A DNA stretch of 38,680 bases from Nanohaloarchaea archaeon B1-Br10_U2g1 (GTDB lineage: Archaea; Nanohalarchaeota; Nanosalinia; Nanosalinales; Nanosalinaceae), in assembly GCA_001563875.1 (NCBI GenBank), contig LKMN01000005.1:1-38680 (forward strand), given 5' to 3'. The translations under genes and the position numbers were made by a program. The notes below the pieces were generated by a model that ran no database searches, was not told where the DNA came from, and saw nothing but the letters and a program-made list of their open reading frames with translations. Below, one piece after another: positions 1 through 7,891 of this stretch. Each line of letters begins with the position of its first letter. The stretch's first letter is position 1.

Positions 1-1280
1 AAGTAGGCCGCAACATGACCGCTGTTGAAGTCCACGGCGAGACTGTTATATTCGATATGGGCTTCGAAATGGAAGAGGTTATCAACGCCGACGGCGAAGT
101 CGACCAGATGACCACAAATCAAACCCTAGAAACAGGAGCAATCCCGATAGACGAGTCCATAATGGACAAAAACGTCAAAGCAATCATAATCGGGCACGGA
201 CATATGGACCACGTTGGAGCAATCCCGAAACTAGCGGGAGCATACGACTGTCCGATTCTATGCACCCCTTACACAAAGAAGGTTATCCAGAGAGTTCTTG
301 ACGGAGACAGAAAGAACATCGACAACCCTGTAAGAGAGGTCGAGAAAGGACAGAACTATGTAATCTCCGATAAACTGGAGCTTGAGTTCATGCACGTCAA
401 CCACTCAATCCCGCAGGCAACTTTAAGTCTTCTGAAGACGCCTGAAGGAAACGTTGTCTACGGAAACGACATGAAAATCGATTACTCTCCAGTAATAGAG
501 GAAACAACTGATATAGAGCGTTTAAAGAAGGCAGGAAACGAAGGGGTCAAGCTTATGATTCCGGGAACGACAACGGTTGACAAACCTGGAAGGGTACGGT
601 CCGAAAAATCTGTTGAGATAGAACTACAGGACACGCTTAACTCCTGTTATGAAGCTGGAGGAGCAGTAGTTGTCACAACGTTCTCGAGCCAGATCTCCCG
701 TCTCAACACGATTCTTGACGCTAACAACGGTAGAAGAAAGGTGGCATTCCTAGGAAGAAGCCTCAAAGAGTACACCAAGTCAGCTGAAGAGCTAGGGCTA
801 ATAGATCTCTCAAATGTTGAAGTAGCCTCATACTTCGACGAATGTGAGAAACTGGTCTCAAAGATATCAGAAGAGAAAGACCAGTGGCTGATTGTAGCAA
901 CAGGAAACCAAGGAGAGCCAGGGGCACAGATGGACAAACTGGCCTCGGGGACATACCCGTTCAACTTTAGGAAAGGAGATCACGTGGTCTTCTCATCAAG
1001 AACAATTCCTACTCCTATAACACGGTCGAACCGTTACAGCCTAGAGAAAAAACTGAAAGAGAAAGGTGTCAGACTCTACAAGAACGTTCACACTTCAGGA
1101 CACGCAAAGAAAGAAGATCACAGAGACTTCATCAAGTATCTTGATCCAGACAACATAGTTCCTTCGCACGGGAACATCCAGAAGCTTGGAAGCTATGTTG
1201 AATTAGCAAGAGAAGAAGGATACAGTCTTGAAGAAGACGTCTTTATAGGAGAGAACGGTAGAGTAATAGAAATCCACTGA
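1..1280 (+). CDS. rnj: Archaeal RNase J (beta-CASP metallo-beta-lactamase nuclease), 5' end cut by the window
   Basis: Predicted 5'-3' exonuclease of RNA decay and processing. The metallo-beta-lactamase signature GHGHMDHVGA (about residues 60-69 counted from the internal Met at position 15) supplies the metal-binding His/Asp set. Later motifs TTFSSQISR and SGHAKKEDH with the C-terminal VPSHG are beta-CASP and family features. The Met at position 15 is not the true start: the frame is open to the window edge and reads VGRN directly before it, which matches the N-terminal VGRNM of archaeal RNase J, so about 10-20 residues lie upstream. No KH domain is present, which argues against the CPSF/FttA branch. 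A pyrimidine-rich, T-rich tract follows the stop. Confidence 0.9.
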   Translation, partial: VGRNMTAVEVHGETVIFDMGFEMEEVINADGEVDQMTTNQTLETGAIPIDESIMDKNVKAIIIGHGHMDHVGAIPKLAGAYDCPILCTPYTKKVIQRVLDGDRKNIDNPVREVEKGQNYVISDKLELEFMHVNHSIPQATLSLLKTPEGNVVYGNDMKIDYSPVIEETTDIERLKKAGNEGVKLMIPGTTTVDKPGRVRSEKSVEIELQDTLNSCYEAGGAVVVTTFSSQISRLNTILDANNGRRKVAFLGRSLKEYTKSAEELGLIDLSNVEVASYFDECEKLVSKISEEKDQWLIVATGNQGEPGAQMDKLASGTYPFNFRKGDHVVFSSRTIPTPITRSNRYSLEKKLKEKGVRLYKNVHTSGHAKKEDHRDFIKYLDPDNIVPSHGNIQKLGSYVELAREEGYSLEEDVFIGENGRVIEIH

Positions 1281-1282
1281 TA

Positions 1283-1330
1283 AGGAAATTTCTCTCTATT
1301 TCTCCCTTCAATTTTTCTTTACTCTTTTCA
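1283..1330 (+). terminator. T-rich tract after the RNase J gene
   Basis: The stretch after the stop codon is pyrimidine-rich with several runs of three to five T and no strong hairpin, as expected for intrinsic archaeal termination on U-rich RNA. It also lies 3' of the minus-strand tRNA, whose transcripts would end just beyond position 1384. Position is approximate. Confidence 0.4.
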
Positions 1331-1383
1331 AGATATCTTTTACGGGTAATCTACAACGCAAAGAATTAATTAGTTTACAGAGT

Positions 1384-1521
1384 TGGGAAAGCCGGGAATC
1401 GAACCCGGGACCTCTGCGTATCTCACAAAACCTTTATTTAATCATCAAGGTCTCTAAGACCTCTCATAGCTCATAATTCTTTGTTATGAGCGCAGCGCTC
1501 TAACCCCTGAGCTACTTTCCC
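1384..1521 (-). tRNA. tRNA with CAU anticodon, probably elongator tRNA-Met, containing a 65-nt intron
   Basis: The minus strand folds as a tRNA: acceptor GGGAAAG/CTTTCCC (1515-1521 with 1385-1391), D stem GCTC/GAGC, anticodon stem CTGCG/CGCAG (1491-1495 with 1414-1418), T arm CCGGG-TTCGATT-CCCGG, discriminator A at 1384, CCA not encoded. Anticodon CAT is at 1488-1486. The intron is 1484-1420, between positions 37 and 38, leaving a 73-nt mature tRNA. Elongator Met is most likely because introns at this site are common there. The C34-modified Ile2 tRNA has the same gene anticodon and cannot be excluded from sequence alone. An initiator is unlikely. Confidence 0.9.
1420..1484 (-). other. Archaeal tRNA intron with a canonical bulge-helix-bulge splice site
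   Basis: Both junctions form a complete bulge-helix-bulge. The anticodon stem is followed by a 3-nt bulge ATA, a 4-bp central helix CTCA/TGAG (1490-1487 with 1425-1422), the second 3-nt bulge TAA, and a CAAA/TTTG helix. Cutting each bulge after its second base gives exactly the exon ends required for a 7-nt anticodon loop. Inside the intron, AGGTCT (1448-1453) and AGACCT (1457-1462) form a 6-bp hairpin with a 3-nt loop. Splicing would need the archaeal tRNA endonuclease, which is not in this window. Confidence 0.88.
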
Positions 1522-1600
1522 TTCATCTCTGTAAGTTTATCTCTTTACTAAATCTTTTTATTACACAGCTCTAAAAAAGCTGTTCCGCTGACCGGAAATC

Positions 1601-1894
1601 TTAATTGAATCCGAAAAGATTGTCGTACTCTATCTTGTCTAAAGTCAGGTCTGTTAAACTGGTCAAGGTGTAGATGTCAAAAGCTTCCCGCTCGATATCT
1701 GAGTCGAGATCTCTGTAATCCGGATCCGGACCGTACTTTTCGGTAAAGTAATCCTCCAAGATCTCATGTACTTCCTGGCTTTCAAAATCTCTGTTTTCAT
1801 AGGTCTCTAGGACTGTTTCTAATGCTTCTTCTGAGTTATTCCCCCAGTACTTTTCGCAACTGGATTCAAGTTCAAACATGTTTTCTAGGCTCAT
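1601..1894 (-). CDS. Acidic hypothetical protein, 97 aa
   Basis: I do not recognise this protein. It is short, very acidic and predicted mostly alpha-helical, with no Cys cluster or membrane segment. I chose the ATG at 1894 over a TTG two codons upstream (1900). An AT-rich element around 1926-1940 could be its promoter. It lies alone between two minus-strand tRNA genes. The acidic composition is like that of the recognised genes in the window, which supports real coding, but its function is unknown. Confidence 0.6.
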   Translation of the reverse strand: MSLENMFELESSCEKYWGNNSEEALETVLETYENRDFESQEVHEILEDYFTEKYGPDPDYRDLDSDIEREAFDIYTLTSLTDLTLDKIEYDNLFGFN

Positions 1895-2216
1895 AGACAA
1901 CTCTAAGATTTAGAGTAATCCTTTGAATATTAAATAAACCAGCCACCAAAAATGTTCATTGCGGTTTTAAATCTCTATCCCCGCCAGATCCTTCTTGAAG
2001 GGGCGTGTCCTGATTTAGAAAGTGTGATCTGCGAGCCAAAAGCCATCTACGTATATCTATCCTGTTTTCATAGACCCAAGAAGATTTTTGTCAGACAAAA
2101 AGTCTCGAATACCTTATAGAAATGTTTAAAATATCTGCATCTTGCTGAGACATATTTTTAGGAAAGTCAGTAACCTCGGTTAAAAATCTATTTTAGGAGG
2201 AATAAGAGGGTCTCAA
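1895..2216. other. Gene-poor stretch between a small orphan gene and tRNA-Val
   Basis: About 320 nt without a recognised gene. It holds the probable promoter of the 97-aa orphan (AT-rich around 1926-1940) and the 3' flank of tRNA-Val. A plus-strand reading frame of 55 codons (ATG 1952 to TAG 2117-2119) is open but does not look like the acidic proteins of this genome. I found no convincing box C/D or other RNA fold. Confidence 0.5.
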
Positions 2217-2290
2217 TGGGTTCGCCCGGATTCGAACCGGGGATCTCCACCATGTCAAGGTGGTGTCATAACCAGCTAGACCACGAACCC
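2217..2290 (-). tRNA. tRNA-Val (anticodon GAC)
   Basis: Minus-strand cloverleaf: acceptor GGGTTCG/CGAACCC (2284-2290 with 2218-2224), anticodon arm CCACC-TTGACAT-GGTGG, T arm CCCGG-TTCGAAT-CCGGG, discriminator A at 2217, no encoded CCA and no intron. The loop TTGACAT reads anticodon GAC, for the GUC and GUU codons of valine. The overall sequence resembles archaeal tRNA-Val. A purine-flanked AT-rich element about 20-35 nt upstream (around 2310-2325) is the likely promoter. Confidence 0.95.
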
Positions 2291-2407
2291 TGTAACAAAC
2301 TTGTTGCTTTACTTTTTTGTATAGTTCGAACGGTTGTTGTACAGTATTCTTCTGTGGTTAGGCTTAAATAAATCCGTAACTAGTTATAGTTTCGAGGAAA
2401 TCATAAA

Positions 2408-2557
2408 ATGGTTAGCTGTGAGAACTGTAGTCGAGACCTGAATGTTGATCCTGTGGAAAAGCCTGATGTCGACTGGGTGAAAGTCGTCTGTAGTAGCTGT
2501 GGTGAAGTTAAGGAAGTCTCAATGGTAAGACTTGCCGCAAACAGTTATAGAAAGTAA
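2408..2557 (+). CDS. Small zinc-ribbon protein, 49 aa
   Basis: A 49-residue frame starting MVSCENC, with a second pair CSSC about 30 residues later. The two CxxC knuckles at this spacing form a probable zinc ribbon. The C-terminal tail is basic (SYRK), which would suit binding to RNA or protein. Function is unknown. The start is the first ATG, and an AT-rich element (AGGCTTAAATAAAT, about 2359-2372) lies roughly 40 nt upstream. It stands alone between tRNA-Val and the pyrophosphatase gene. Confidence 0.65.
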   Translation: MVSCENCSRDLNVDPVEKPDVDWVKVVCSSCGEVKEVSMVRLAANSYRK

Positions 2558-2627
2558 ACATTTTCCAACCGTTCCTTTTTACGAAGTAAATAAAAAGTTC
2601 TTCTGCACCGAGTTTTAACTGATAACT

Positions 2628-3161
2628 ATGGTTAACAAGTGGCAGGACTATGAAACAGGTCCAGACTCTCCAGAAGTAATAAACGCGGTAATCGAAAACC
2701 CGAAAGGAACAAAAAACAAGTACGAGTACGACAAACAAAAAGAATCAGTTGTTCTCGACAGAGTGCTACACTCCTCGGTACATTATCCGGGAGACTACGG
2801 CTTCATCCCTAAGGCTTACTACGAGGATGGAGACCCGATGGACATACTCGTTCTAACCACACACCCGACTTTCCCGGGATGCGTTATAGAAGTACGACCG
2901 GTCGGCATTCTCTACATGGACGACGGCGGCGAACAGGACGACAACGTCATCGCGGTGCCCGTAGAAGACCCTCGATGGGACGACGTCCAAAACCTTGACG
3001 ATGTAGACGAACATCAGAAGGAAGAGGTAGCAGAGTTCTTCAAGACCTATAAGAACCTAGAACCGAAAAAAGAGGTTGAAATCGAAGGCTGGGGCGGAAA
3101 GGAAGAAGCCTTCGAAGCTATCGAAAAGAGCCAAGAACTATACAAAGAAGAGTTCGAATAA
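2628..3161 (+). CDS. ppa: Inorganic pyrophosphatase (family I, soluble)
   Basis: Hydrolyses the pyrophosphate released by nucleotide polymerisation, tRNA charging and activation reactions. The sequence is a full-length family I enzyme of 177 aa, with GDYGFIPKAYY and the signature DGDPMDILVL carrying the metal-binding aspartates, followed by DPRWDDVQNL. It is strongly acidic, as expected for a salt-in halophile, and ends in a Glu-rich tail. It is monocistronic, and its 3' end faces the converging ABC transporter genes across 26 nt. Confidence 0.96.
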   Translation: MVNKWQDYETGPDSPEVINAVIENPKGTKNKYEYDKQKESVVLDRVLHSSVHYPGDYGFIPKAYYEDGDPMDILVLTTHPTFPGCVIEVRPVGILYMDDGGEQDDNVIAVPVEDPRWDDVQNLDDVDEHQKEEVAEFFKTYKNLEPKKEVEIEGWGGKEEAFEAIEKSQELYKEEFE

Positions 3162-3187
3162 ACTCTCCTCATATCTTTTTCTTCTTT
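3162..3187. terminator. Pyrimidine-rich terminator region between converging genes
   Basis: The 26 nt between the pyrophosphatase stop and the last codon of the minus-strand permease contain CTTTTTCTTCTTT on the plus strand. This would terminate ppa transcription. No comparable T tract is seen for the minus strand here. Confidence 0.4.
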
Positions 3188-3997
3188 CTAACTTCCTGTA
3201 CTCGAGTAGTTAGAAACCCCTATCTTCCAGAACCGGTAAGCAAGGATGTAAAATACAGGACCGATAACAAGAGTTAGTATCTGCCAGAACCGCCATTCTT
3301 CCATACCTAGGAAAAATGTGACAGGGAAGAATGATGCAAAAGCAATAGGTATAATAGTTACAAGCATCAGCTGTATAGAGCCTGAGTAGATGCCTAAAGG
3401 ATACTTCCTGAAATCGCTTACTCTGAAGAAAAGCCAGAAAACGGCTTTACTTCTACCTGTCCAGAAAGCAGTGGTTGAAAGTACTAAGAAAACGGCTCCA
3501 AGCACCATGACGCCGTTCAAAACAGCTACCAGTCCGTAAACCAAATTTACAGGTGTGACGAGGTGGGTACCTATCTGGCTTACAGCATAGACAATAACAG
3601 CAAAGTTGGTTAAAAGCTTTGAGATATTGTTGTCGGACACATAAGAGGCGTAGACCTGGAAAAGAGGGTTTAAAGGCCTCACAAGTACTCTGTCAAACCT
3701 TCCTGAAACGATATAGTCATCCCCAAGCGAGTAAAGCTTGAAGAAGAATATGTGATGAAGATTCAGTATAAGTCCTCCTACACCTGCCAATAGAAGCATC
3801 TCATTGAAACTCCAGCCCTGTAAAGACTCAACCTGTGTAAAGATCAGTGTAAGGAACGCAATAGAGAAAACCAGGTTAACAAGTTGGCTAAGAGTTCCTA
3901 AAACAAAATCTGTCCTATAGATAAGTCTAGACTTCATGTAAACCTTGAAAAACGATATATAGATACTCAAATGCTTCTTTATAGATTTTAGATTCAT
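3188..3997 (-). CDS. ABC-2 type transporter permease (COG3694-like), 269 aa
   Basis: Integral membrane subunit of an ABC-2 type exporter. About six hydrophobic segments are visible, starting with one around residues 30-55 after a short basic N-terminus, and the protein has no periplasmic binding domain. The features fit the COG3694 permease that accompanies COG4587 and COG4586. It is the last gene of the three-gene set, 4 nt after the preceding permease, so the two are surely cotranscribed and probably form a heterodimeric channel. Substrate is unknown. Family assignment is by resemblance of sequence and context. Confidence 0.82.
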   Translation of the reverse strand: MNLKSIKKHLSIYISFFKVYMKSRLIYRTDFVLGTLSQLVNLVFSIAFLTLIFTQVESLQGWSFNEMLLLAGVGGLILNLHHIFFFKLYSLGDDYIVSGRFDRVLVRPLNPLFQVYASYVSDNNISKLLTNFAVIVYAVSQIGTHLVTPVNLVYGLVAVLNGVMVLGAVFLVLSTTAFWTGRSKAVFWLFFRVSDFRKYPLGIYSGSIQLMLVTIIPIAFASFFPVTFFLGMEEWRFWQILTLVIGPVFYILAYRFWKIGVSNYSSTGS

Positions 3998-4001
3998 CCT
4001 T

Positions 4002-4787
4002 TTAACCTCCTTGAACTGTTATCTTTGTTTTAGCTTTTTTCCAGGCATAGAAAGATACTATATAAAGTATAAAGATCCAGATAACCTGTTTGCCCATTAT
4101 AAGATAGATTTCTGTTCCTGTGGCTGACATTGTAAATATCTGTACCGGCGCATCGATCATGACCTGGAACGGAAGCAGATTGAAGACAGTGTGAAGCGTT
4201 CCTGGAAGTAGGTAAAGAGGGAAAAGGGCTCCCGAAAAAAGGTTCTGGGCGGTGCTACGCATCATCTTGATGCTCCAGTCGATCTTAGTCCAGAATATAA
4301 GCATAGAGGTAATATAAGCGAACAGGAAGACAACATTAAACGCTAAGAACAGACTTAAAAGGAAAAACATTCCATTAAACAGCGAAGGAGTATCTATACC
4401 TATAAAAATTATTCCTATAGCTGCCACAGGCAATGATTTTGTGAAAAACCCGAATAAAGCGCCCCCAGCGTCGTAAAAGTATACCTGTCTCATAAACTCT
4501 ATAGGTCGTTTCAGCTCGTTGACAATAGTGCCTTTCCTGATCCTTTCTCCTATATATCTCTCAGTATCAACGAAAGCTGTATTAGCGACTATCTGTCCTG
4601 CAACAATATAGGTGATTGCGTGCTGGAAACCTCCTTCAATATCTCCTGACTGATCTATTGCCAGCCACACAAAGTAGTAAAGAACCAAGAAGAGTATAGA
4701 GGTCCCAAGACTCATTAAAGCGTCTAAACGGTAAACCATTGACTCTCTGAACGAGGTTTTCAGAATACTTAGATACTTGTTATTCAT
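4002..4787 (-). CDS. ABC-2 type transporter permease (COG4587-like), 261 aa
   Basis: Second membrane subunit of the same exporter, again with about six hydrophobic segments. The cytoplasmic stretch between the early segments contains ERYIGERIRKGTIVNELKRP, a conserved-looking basic coupling region of this family. The start ATG overlaps the 3' end of the ATPase gene by 8 nt, which implies translational coupling and stoichiometric production with it. Substrate cannot be inferred from the sequence. Confidence 0.83.
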   Translation of the reverse strand: MNNKYLSILKTSFRESMVYRLDALMSLGTSILFLVLYYFVWLAIDQSGDIEGGFQHAITYIVAGQIVANTAFVDTERYIGERIRKGTIVNELKRPIEFMRQVYFYDAGGALFGFFTKSLPVAAIGIIFIGIDTPSLFNGMFFLLSLFLAFNVVFLFAYITSMLIFWTKIDWSIKMMRSTAQNLFSGALFPLYLLPGTLHTVFNLLPFQVMIDAPVQIFTMSATGTEIYLIMGKQVIWIFILYIVSFYAWKKAKTKITVQGG

Positions 4788-5769
4788 TATCCAGACCTTC
4801 TCTGTAGATCTTCTTTACCACTTCCTCTATATCCGGCTCTCTAACCTTAAAGTCGTGTATCTCATAGTTGTTCAGGATTTTTTTCATTATCCGGGATGCA
4901 GAGATCTTATTTCTGTCAAATAGTATCTCCGCTTCAAGATCGTCCTGATTAATTTGTTCAATGCCTTCAAAATCTACTTTAAGCTCTTTCCTGTTCTTCA
5001 GGTCGATCAAAAGCCTTCTGGAAGAGAAACTGTTCACGAGCTTTTCCAGTCTGCCGTCGTATATCTTACGGCCTTTATCCAGAACCACTATTCTTTCACA
5101 CAGATCTTCTATATCTCCTATGTCATGCGTAGTAAGCATAACGGTTGTATCATCTTTCTGATTCTTCTCTTTGATGAACTCTCTAATCTTCTCCTTTACA
5201 GAGACATCCAGACCGATTGTAGGCTCGTCCAGATAGACTATAGGCGGATTATGTAGGAATGATGCTGCGAGCTCACATCTCATCTTCTGTCCAAGACTAA
5301 GCTTTCTTACAGGCTGGTCAAGAAACTCGTCAAGATCTAATACTTCTTTAAATTCTTCCATCCTCTTCTCATAGTCGTCATCAGAAACCTCGTAAATCTG
5401 TTTTAGAAGTTTGAACGATTCTCTAACCGGTAGATCCCACCATAACTGAGTCTTCTGACCGAACACAACGCCTATGTTCATAGCGTTCTTCTTCCGTTGT
5501 TTGTGAGGGTTCAGATTTCTTACTTCTATTGTGCCGGAGCTAGGTTCAAGTATTCCTGTAAGCATCTTTACTGTGGTGGACTTTCCTGCGCCGTTAGAGC
5601 CTATGTAACCTATTATTTCACCTTGCCCGATTTTCAAGTCCAAGTCTTTTACAGCTTCTACCTCTTTGTAATCTCGTGATACGAAGCTCTTTAGGTATCC
5701 TTTTACTCCCTCTCCTCTTTCATATATCTTAAACGTTTTAGACAGGCTTTCTGCACTAATCAGACTCAT
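4780..5769 (-). CDS. ABC transporter ATP-binding protein (COG4586-like), 329 aa
   Basis: ATPase that drives the two permeases encoded just downstream. Visible motifs: Walker A GSNGAGKST (about 57-65), signature LSLGQKMRCEL (about 157-167), Walker B with VYLDEPTIGLD (about 178-188), and the switch His in TTHD. The LSLGQ-MR-EL form of the signature is typical of COG4586. A C-terminal extension of about 90 residues beyond the core fold is present, as in that family. The gene leads the operon and begins 46 nt upstream of the 122-aa orphan's 3' end. Confidence 0.92.
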   Translation of the reverse strand: MSLISAESLSKTFKIYERGEGVKGYLKSFVSRDYKEVEAVKDLDLKIGQGEIIGYIGSNGAGKSTTVKMLTGILEPSSGTIEVRNLNPHKQRKKNAMNIGVVFGQKTQLWWDLPVRESFKLLKQIYEVSDDDYEKRMEEFKEVLDLDEFLDQPVRKLSLGQKMRCELAASFLHNPPIVYLDEPTIGLDVSVKEKIREFIKEKNQKDDTTVMLTTHDIGDIEDLCERIVVLDKGRKIYDGRLEKLVNSFSSRRLLIDLKNRKELKVDFEGIEQINQDDLEAEILFDRNKISASRIMKKILNNYEIHDFKVREPDIEEVVKKIYREGLDNE

Positions 5770-5815
5770 TGAACCATTTTGCGGTAGATAGTTTTAAGTC
5801 GTCTTTCAACATTCT

Positions 5816-6184
5816 TCAAGGAACTGTGTAGGTTGCGCAGGAATCTAAAGAAGGATACAAATCTGAAGCTATCTCGTCCTCTTCAAATAAGTATATTCCT
5901 GAAGGTCCAAAAGCTGTGTAAACAGTTTTCCCATCTAAATACTGGCGATTCAGAGCATCTAGACTTGTCCAGTCTTCTATAGTCGAATCTAAATACTTGG
6001 CCTCAATCATGTCTGTCGAGTTTGCATATAGATCTATAAACTCTGAAGGAGCGTTGGCAAAATCTGTTTCTATATATTCAATTTCACAGGTCTCTTCCTT
6101 TAACATGTCTAGCACATCTAGAAAAGATTTTGTCGTATCTGAACTTTCATCGTTGTAAAGGTAGAAATGTGCGGTCCAACTCAT
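5816..6184 (-). CDS. Hypothetical acidic protein, 122 aa, coupled to the helicase gene
   Basis: I do not recognise this protein. It is soluble, acidic and rich in Tyr and aromatic residues, with a mixed alpha/beta look and no Cys cluster or membrane segment. Its ATG is 1 nt after the stop codon of the XPB-like helicase, so it is cotranscribed and probably translationally coupled with it. The position suggests a role linked to the helicase, but this is inference only. Unlike the Bax1 nuclease that often accompanies archaeal XPB, it is far too small and has no visible nuclease motif. Confidence 0.65.
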   Translation of the reverse strand: MSWTAHFYLYNDESSDTTKSFLDVLDMLKEETCEIEYIETDFANAPSEFIDLYANSTDMIEAKYLDSTIEDWTSLDALNRQYLDGKTVYTAFGPSGIYLFEEDEIASDLYPSLDSCATYTVP

Positions 6185-6185
6185 T

Positions 6186-7838
6186 TTATTCCTCTATCTT
6201 CACAGGTACACCTTTTCCTTTCAAGTGTTCTACCTGTCTCTTAACAAAGTCTTCTTCGTTCGAGCCTTTTGTGGCAACAATGTAAACTTTGGCATCTCCG
6301 AAAGGACGCATAACTCTCCCTGCTCTTTGCGTTGCCTGTCTTCTAGATCCTCCTTGGCCTGAAGCTATGATACCGACTTCTGCATCCGGAAGATCTAGCC
6401 CTTCATCGCCTATCCGCGAAACAATTATTGTGGTAATTTCTCCTTCACGGAAATCATCGAAATAGTCTTCTCGTGCATCAAAATCTGTCTGGCCGGATAC
6501 AAAAGGTACTTCGAACTGTTCCGAGAGTTCTTCTCCTTGTTCTATCCAGTCACAGAAGATTACTGTCTTATCCTCTTGATGTTCGTCAAGAAGGCTGTCT
6601 ATAACCTGTTTTTTAGCAGGATTCTTCGAGGCTATAATAGCTTTCTTGAAGCCTGAGGCCTCGTGGTAACGGTTTCTGTGAAAGTCGCTTTCCCAGTCAA
6701 CGAGCTGTATCTTAACATCCGGCTTCAGAACATACTCTTGGTTGAAGAACCGGGCCCAGTCAGCACCTATCTCTTTACCTATTAGCGCAAAAATCTCTCT
6801 TTCCTTACGGTCTTCTCTTACAGGGCTTGCTGAAAGACCTATCCGTCTTGTGGACTGTAGAGAAGCTGTTTTTCTGAACAGTTTTGATGGTATGTGATGC
6901 ACCTCGTCGAAAATTATCAGACCCCAGTCTTTTCTGAATAACGAAGTTTTTCCTCCGGCCATGTGGTAGGTGGCGATTGTAACATCGTTCATCTCTTTTT
7001 CATCGCCGTGGTACTCTCCTATCTGGTCCTCTGTTAAAGTAGTTTTGTCTAGTATCTCCCTTTTCCACTGGCCGACAAGAGATCTCTGCGGTACAAGAAC
7101 TAGAGTCGGTGAATCAATTTTGGCCATCAGACCGATAGATGTAACTGTTTTGCCGGATCCTGCAGGGTTTGCAAGTACTGCGGCTCTTTCCTCATGTGCT
7201 CGTGCTACATACTCTTCCTGATAATCTCTTAAATCGATTTCAAGATCGCAGCCGATTTTCTTATCTACTTCACGGAATTTTGAGTTGTCTTCAACAGGAT
7301 AACCTTTCTTCAGTAGTTTTTCCTTTATCTCAGCTCTTGATTTAGCTCCCATAGCTATACGGGATGTTTTGTCGGAAAGGTCAACAACAAGATTATCTCT
7401 TACCTCATCGATGCTTCTAGCCCACTCCATTCGCTCTGTATCGGTAGATTCCAGGGTATGGTATGTTCCTTTGTGCTCTATAGAAAACACTTCTTGTTTT
7501 TGGTAGGTTCTTTCAAGCCAGCTTAGAAAGTTAGGATAGTTCCCTACTATACGGGTATACTTCTCTCTCATCTCTTCTAAGGAGAGGTCAGAGTTCCAGA
7601 TATCCATCTCTTTTACTTTGAACTTGTAATGGTTACCGCTTGATGTATCGAGATGAGCTATCTCCGACATCTCGTTCAGTACTTGGTCGGAAGGATTTGA
7701 CAGTATTATCTCACGTTGAGGTTCGAAAAACACAACCTCTGAACCTTCATTAACCTGTTTAAGCTCTTCTATAATCTCAACAAGCTCGTCCTTAGAGAGC
7801 TGTTTTAACTCCTTGACCTCGTCTTTTAACTCTGACAT
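6186..7838 (-). CDS. XPB-like superfamily 2 DNA helicase, 550 aa
   Basis: Predicted ATP-dependent DNA translocase of the XPB/SSL2 group (COG1061), acting in repair or at promoters. Motifs: Q-like region RDYQ at about 204, Walker A PAGSGKT (225-231), DEVHH (311-315), SAS (336-338), RED motif VREDRKE (340-346), and motif VI QATQRAGRVMRP (501-512). The RED motif and DEVH box separate XPB from other SF2 helicases. The first 200 residues form a poorly conserved N-terminal region where XPB carries its damage-recognition domain. The first 45 residues are a charged helix. A probable TATA element shared with the divergent methylase lies 24-35 nt upstream of the start. Confidence 0.88.
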   Translation of the reverse strand: MSELKDEVKELKQLSKDELVEIIEELKQVNEGSEVVFFEPQREIILSNPSDQVLNEMSEIAHLDTSSGNHYKFKVKEMDIWNSDLSLEEMREKYTRIVGNYPNFLSWLERTYQKQEVFSIEHKGTYHTLESTDTERMEWARSIDEVRDNLVVDLSDKTSRIAMGAKSRAEIKEKLLKKGYPVEDNSKFREVDKKIGCDLEIDLRDYQEEYVARAHEERAAVLANPAGSGKTVTSIGLMAKIDSPTLVLVPQRSLVGQWKREILDKTTLTEDQIGEYHGDEKEMNDVTIATYHMAGGKTSLFRKDWGLIIFDEVHHIPSKLFRKTASLQSTRRIGLSASPVREDRKEREIFALIGKEIGADWARFFNQEYVLKPDVKIQLVDWESDFHRNRYHEASGFKKAIIASKNPAKKQVIDSLLDEHQEDKTVIFCDWIEQGEELSEQFEVPFVSGQTDFDAREDYFDDFREGEITTIIVSRIGDEGLDLPDAEVGIIASGQGGSRRQATQRAGRVMRPFGDAKVYIVATKGSNEEDFVKRQVEHLKGKGVPVKIEE

Positions 7839-7860
7839 GGCCTATAAGGTGGATAGAAAC

Positions 7861-7874
7861 TCTTTTATCAGTAG
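7861..7874. promoter_or_regulatory. Shared AT-rich element between divergent helicase and methylase genes
   Basis: The sequence CTTTTATCAG (read GATAAAAG on the other strand) sits about 25-30 nt from both the minus-strand helicase ATG (7838) and the plus-strand methylase GTG (7892). That is the archaeal TATA-to-start spacing of a leaderless gene in both directions. Only 53 nt separate the two start codons, so the two promoters must overlap. Confidence 0.45.
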
Positions 7875-7891
7875 TCATCCACCTCAAAAAA

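Noticed and set aside
1420-1484. Box C-like TTGATGATT inside the tRNA intron
   Set aside because: No matching box D (CTGA) at a suitable distance and no paired terminal stem, so not a guide RNA.
1952-2119. Plus-strand 55-codon frame between the 97-aa orphan and tRNA-Val
   Set aside because: Open by length but not acidic, rich in Cys and aromatic residues unlike local proteins, and with no convincing promoter spacing. Likely chance.
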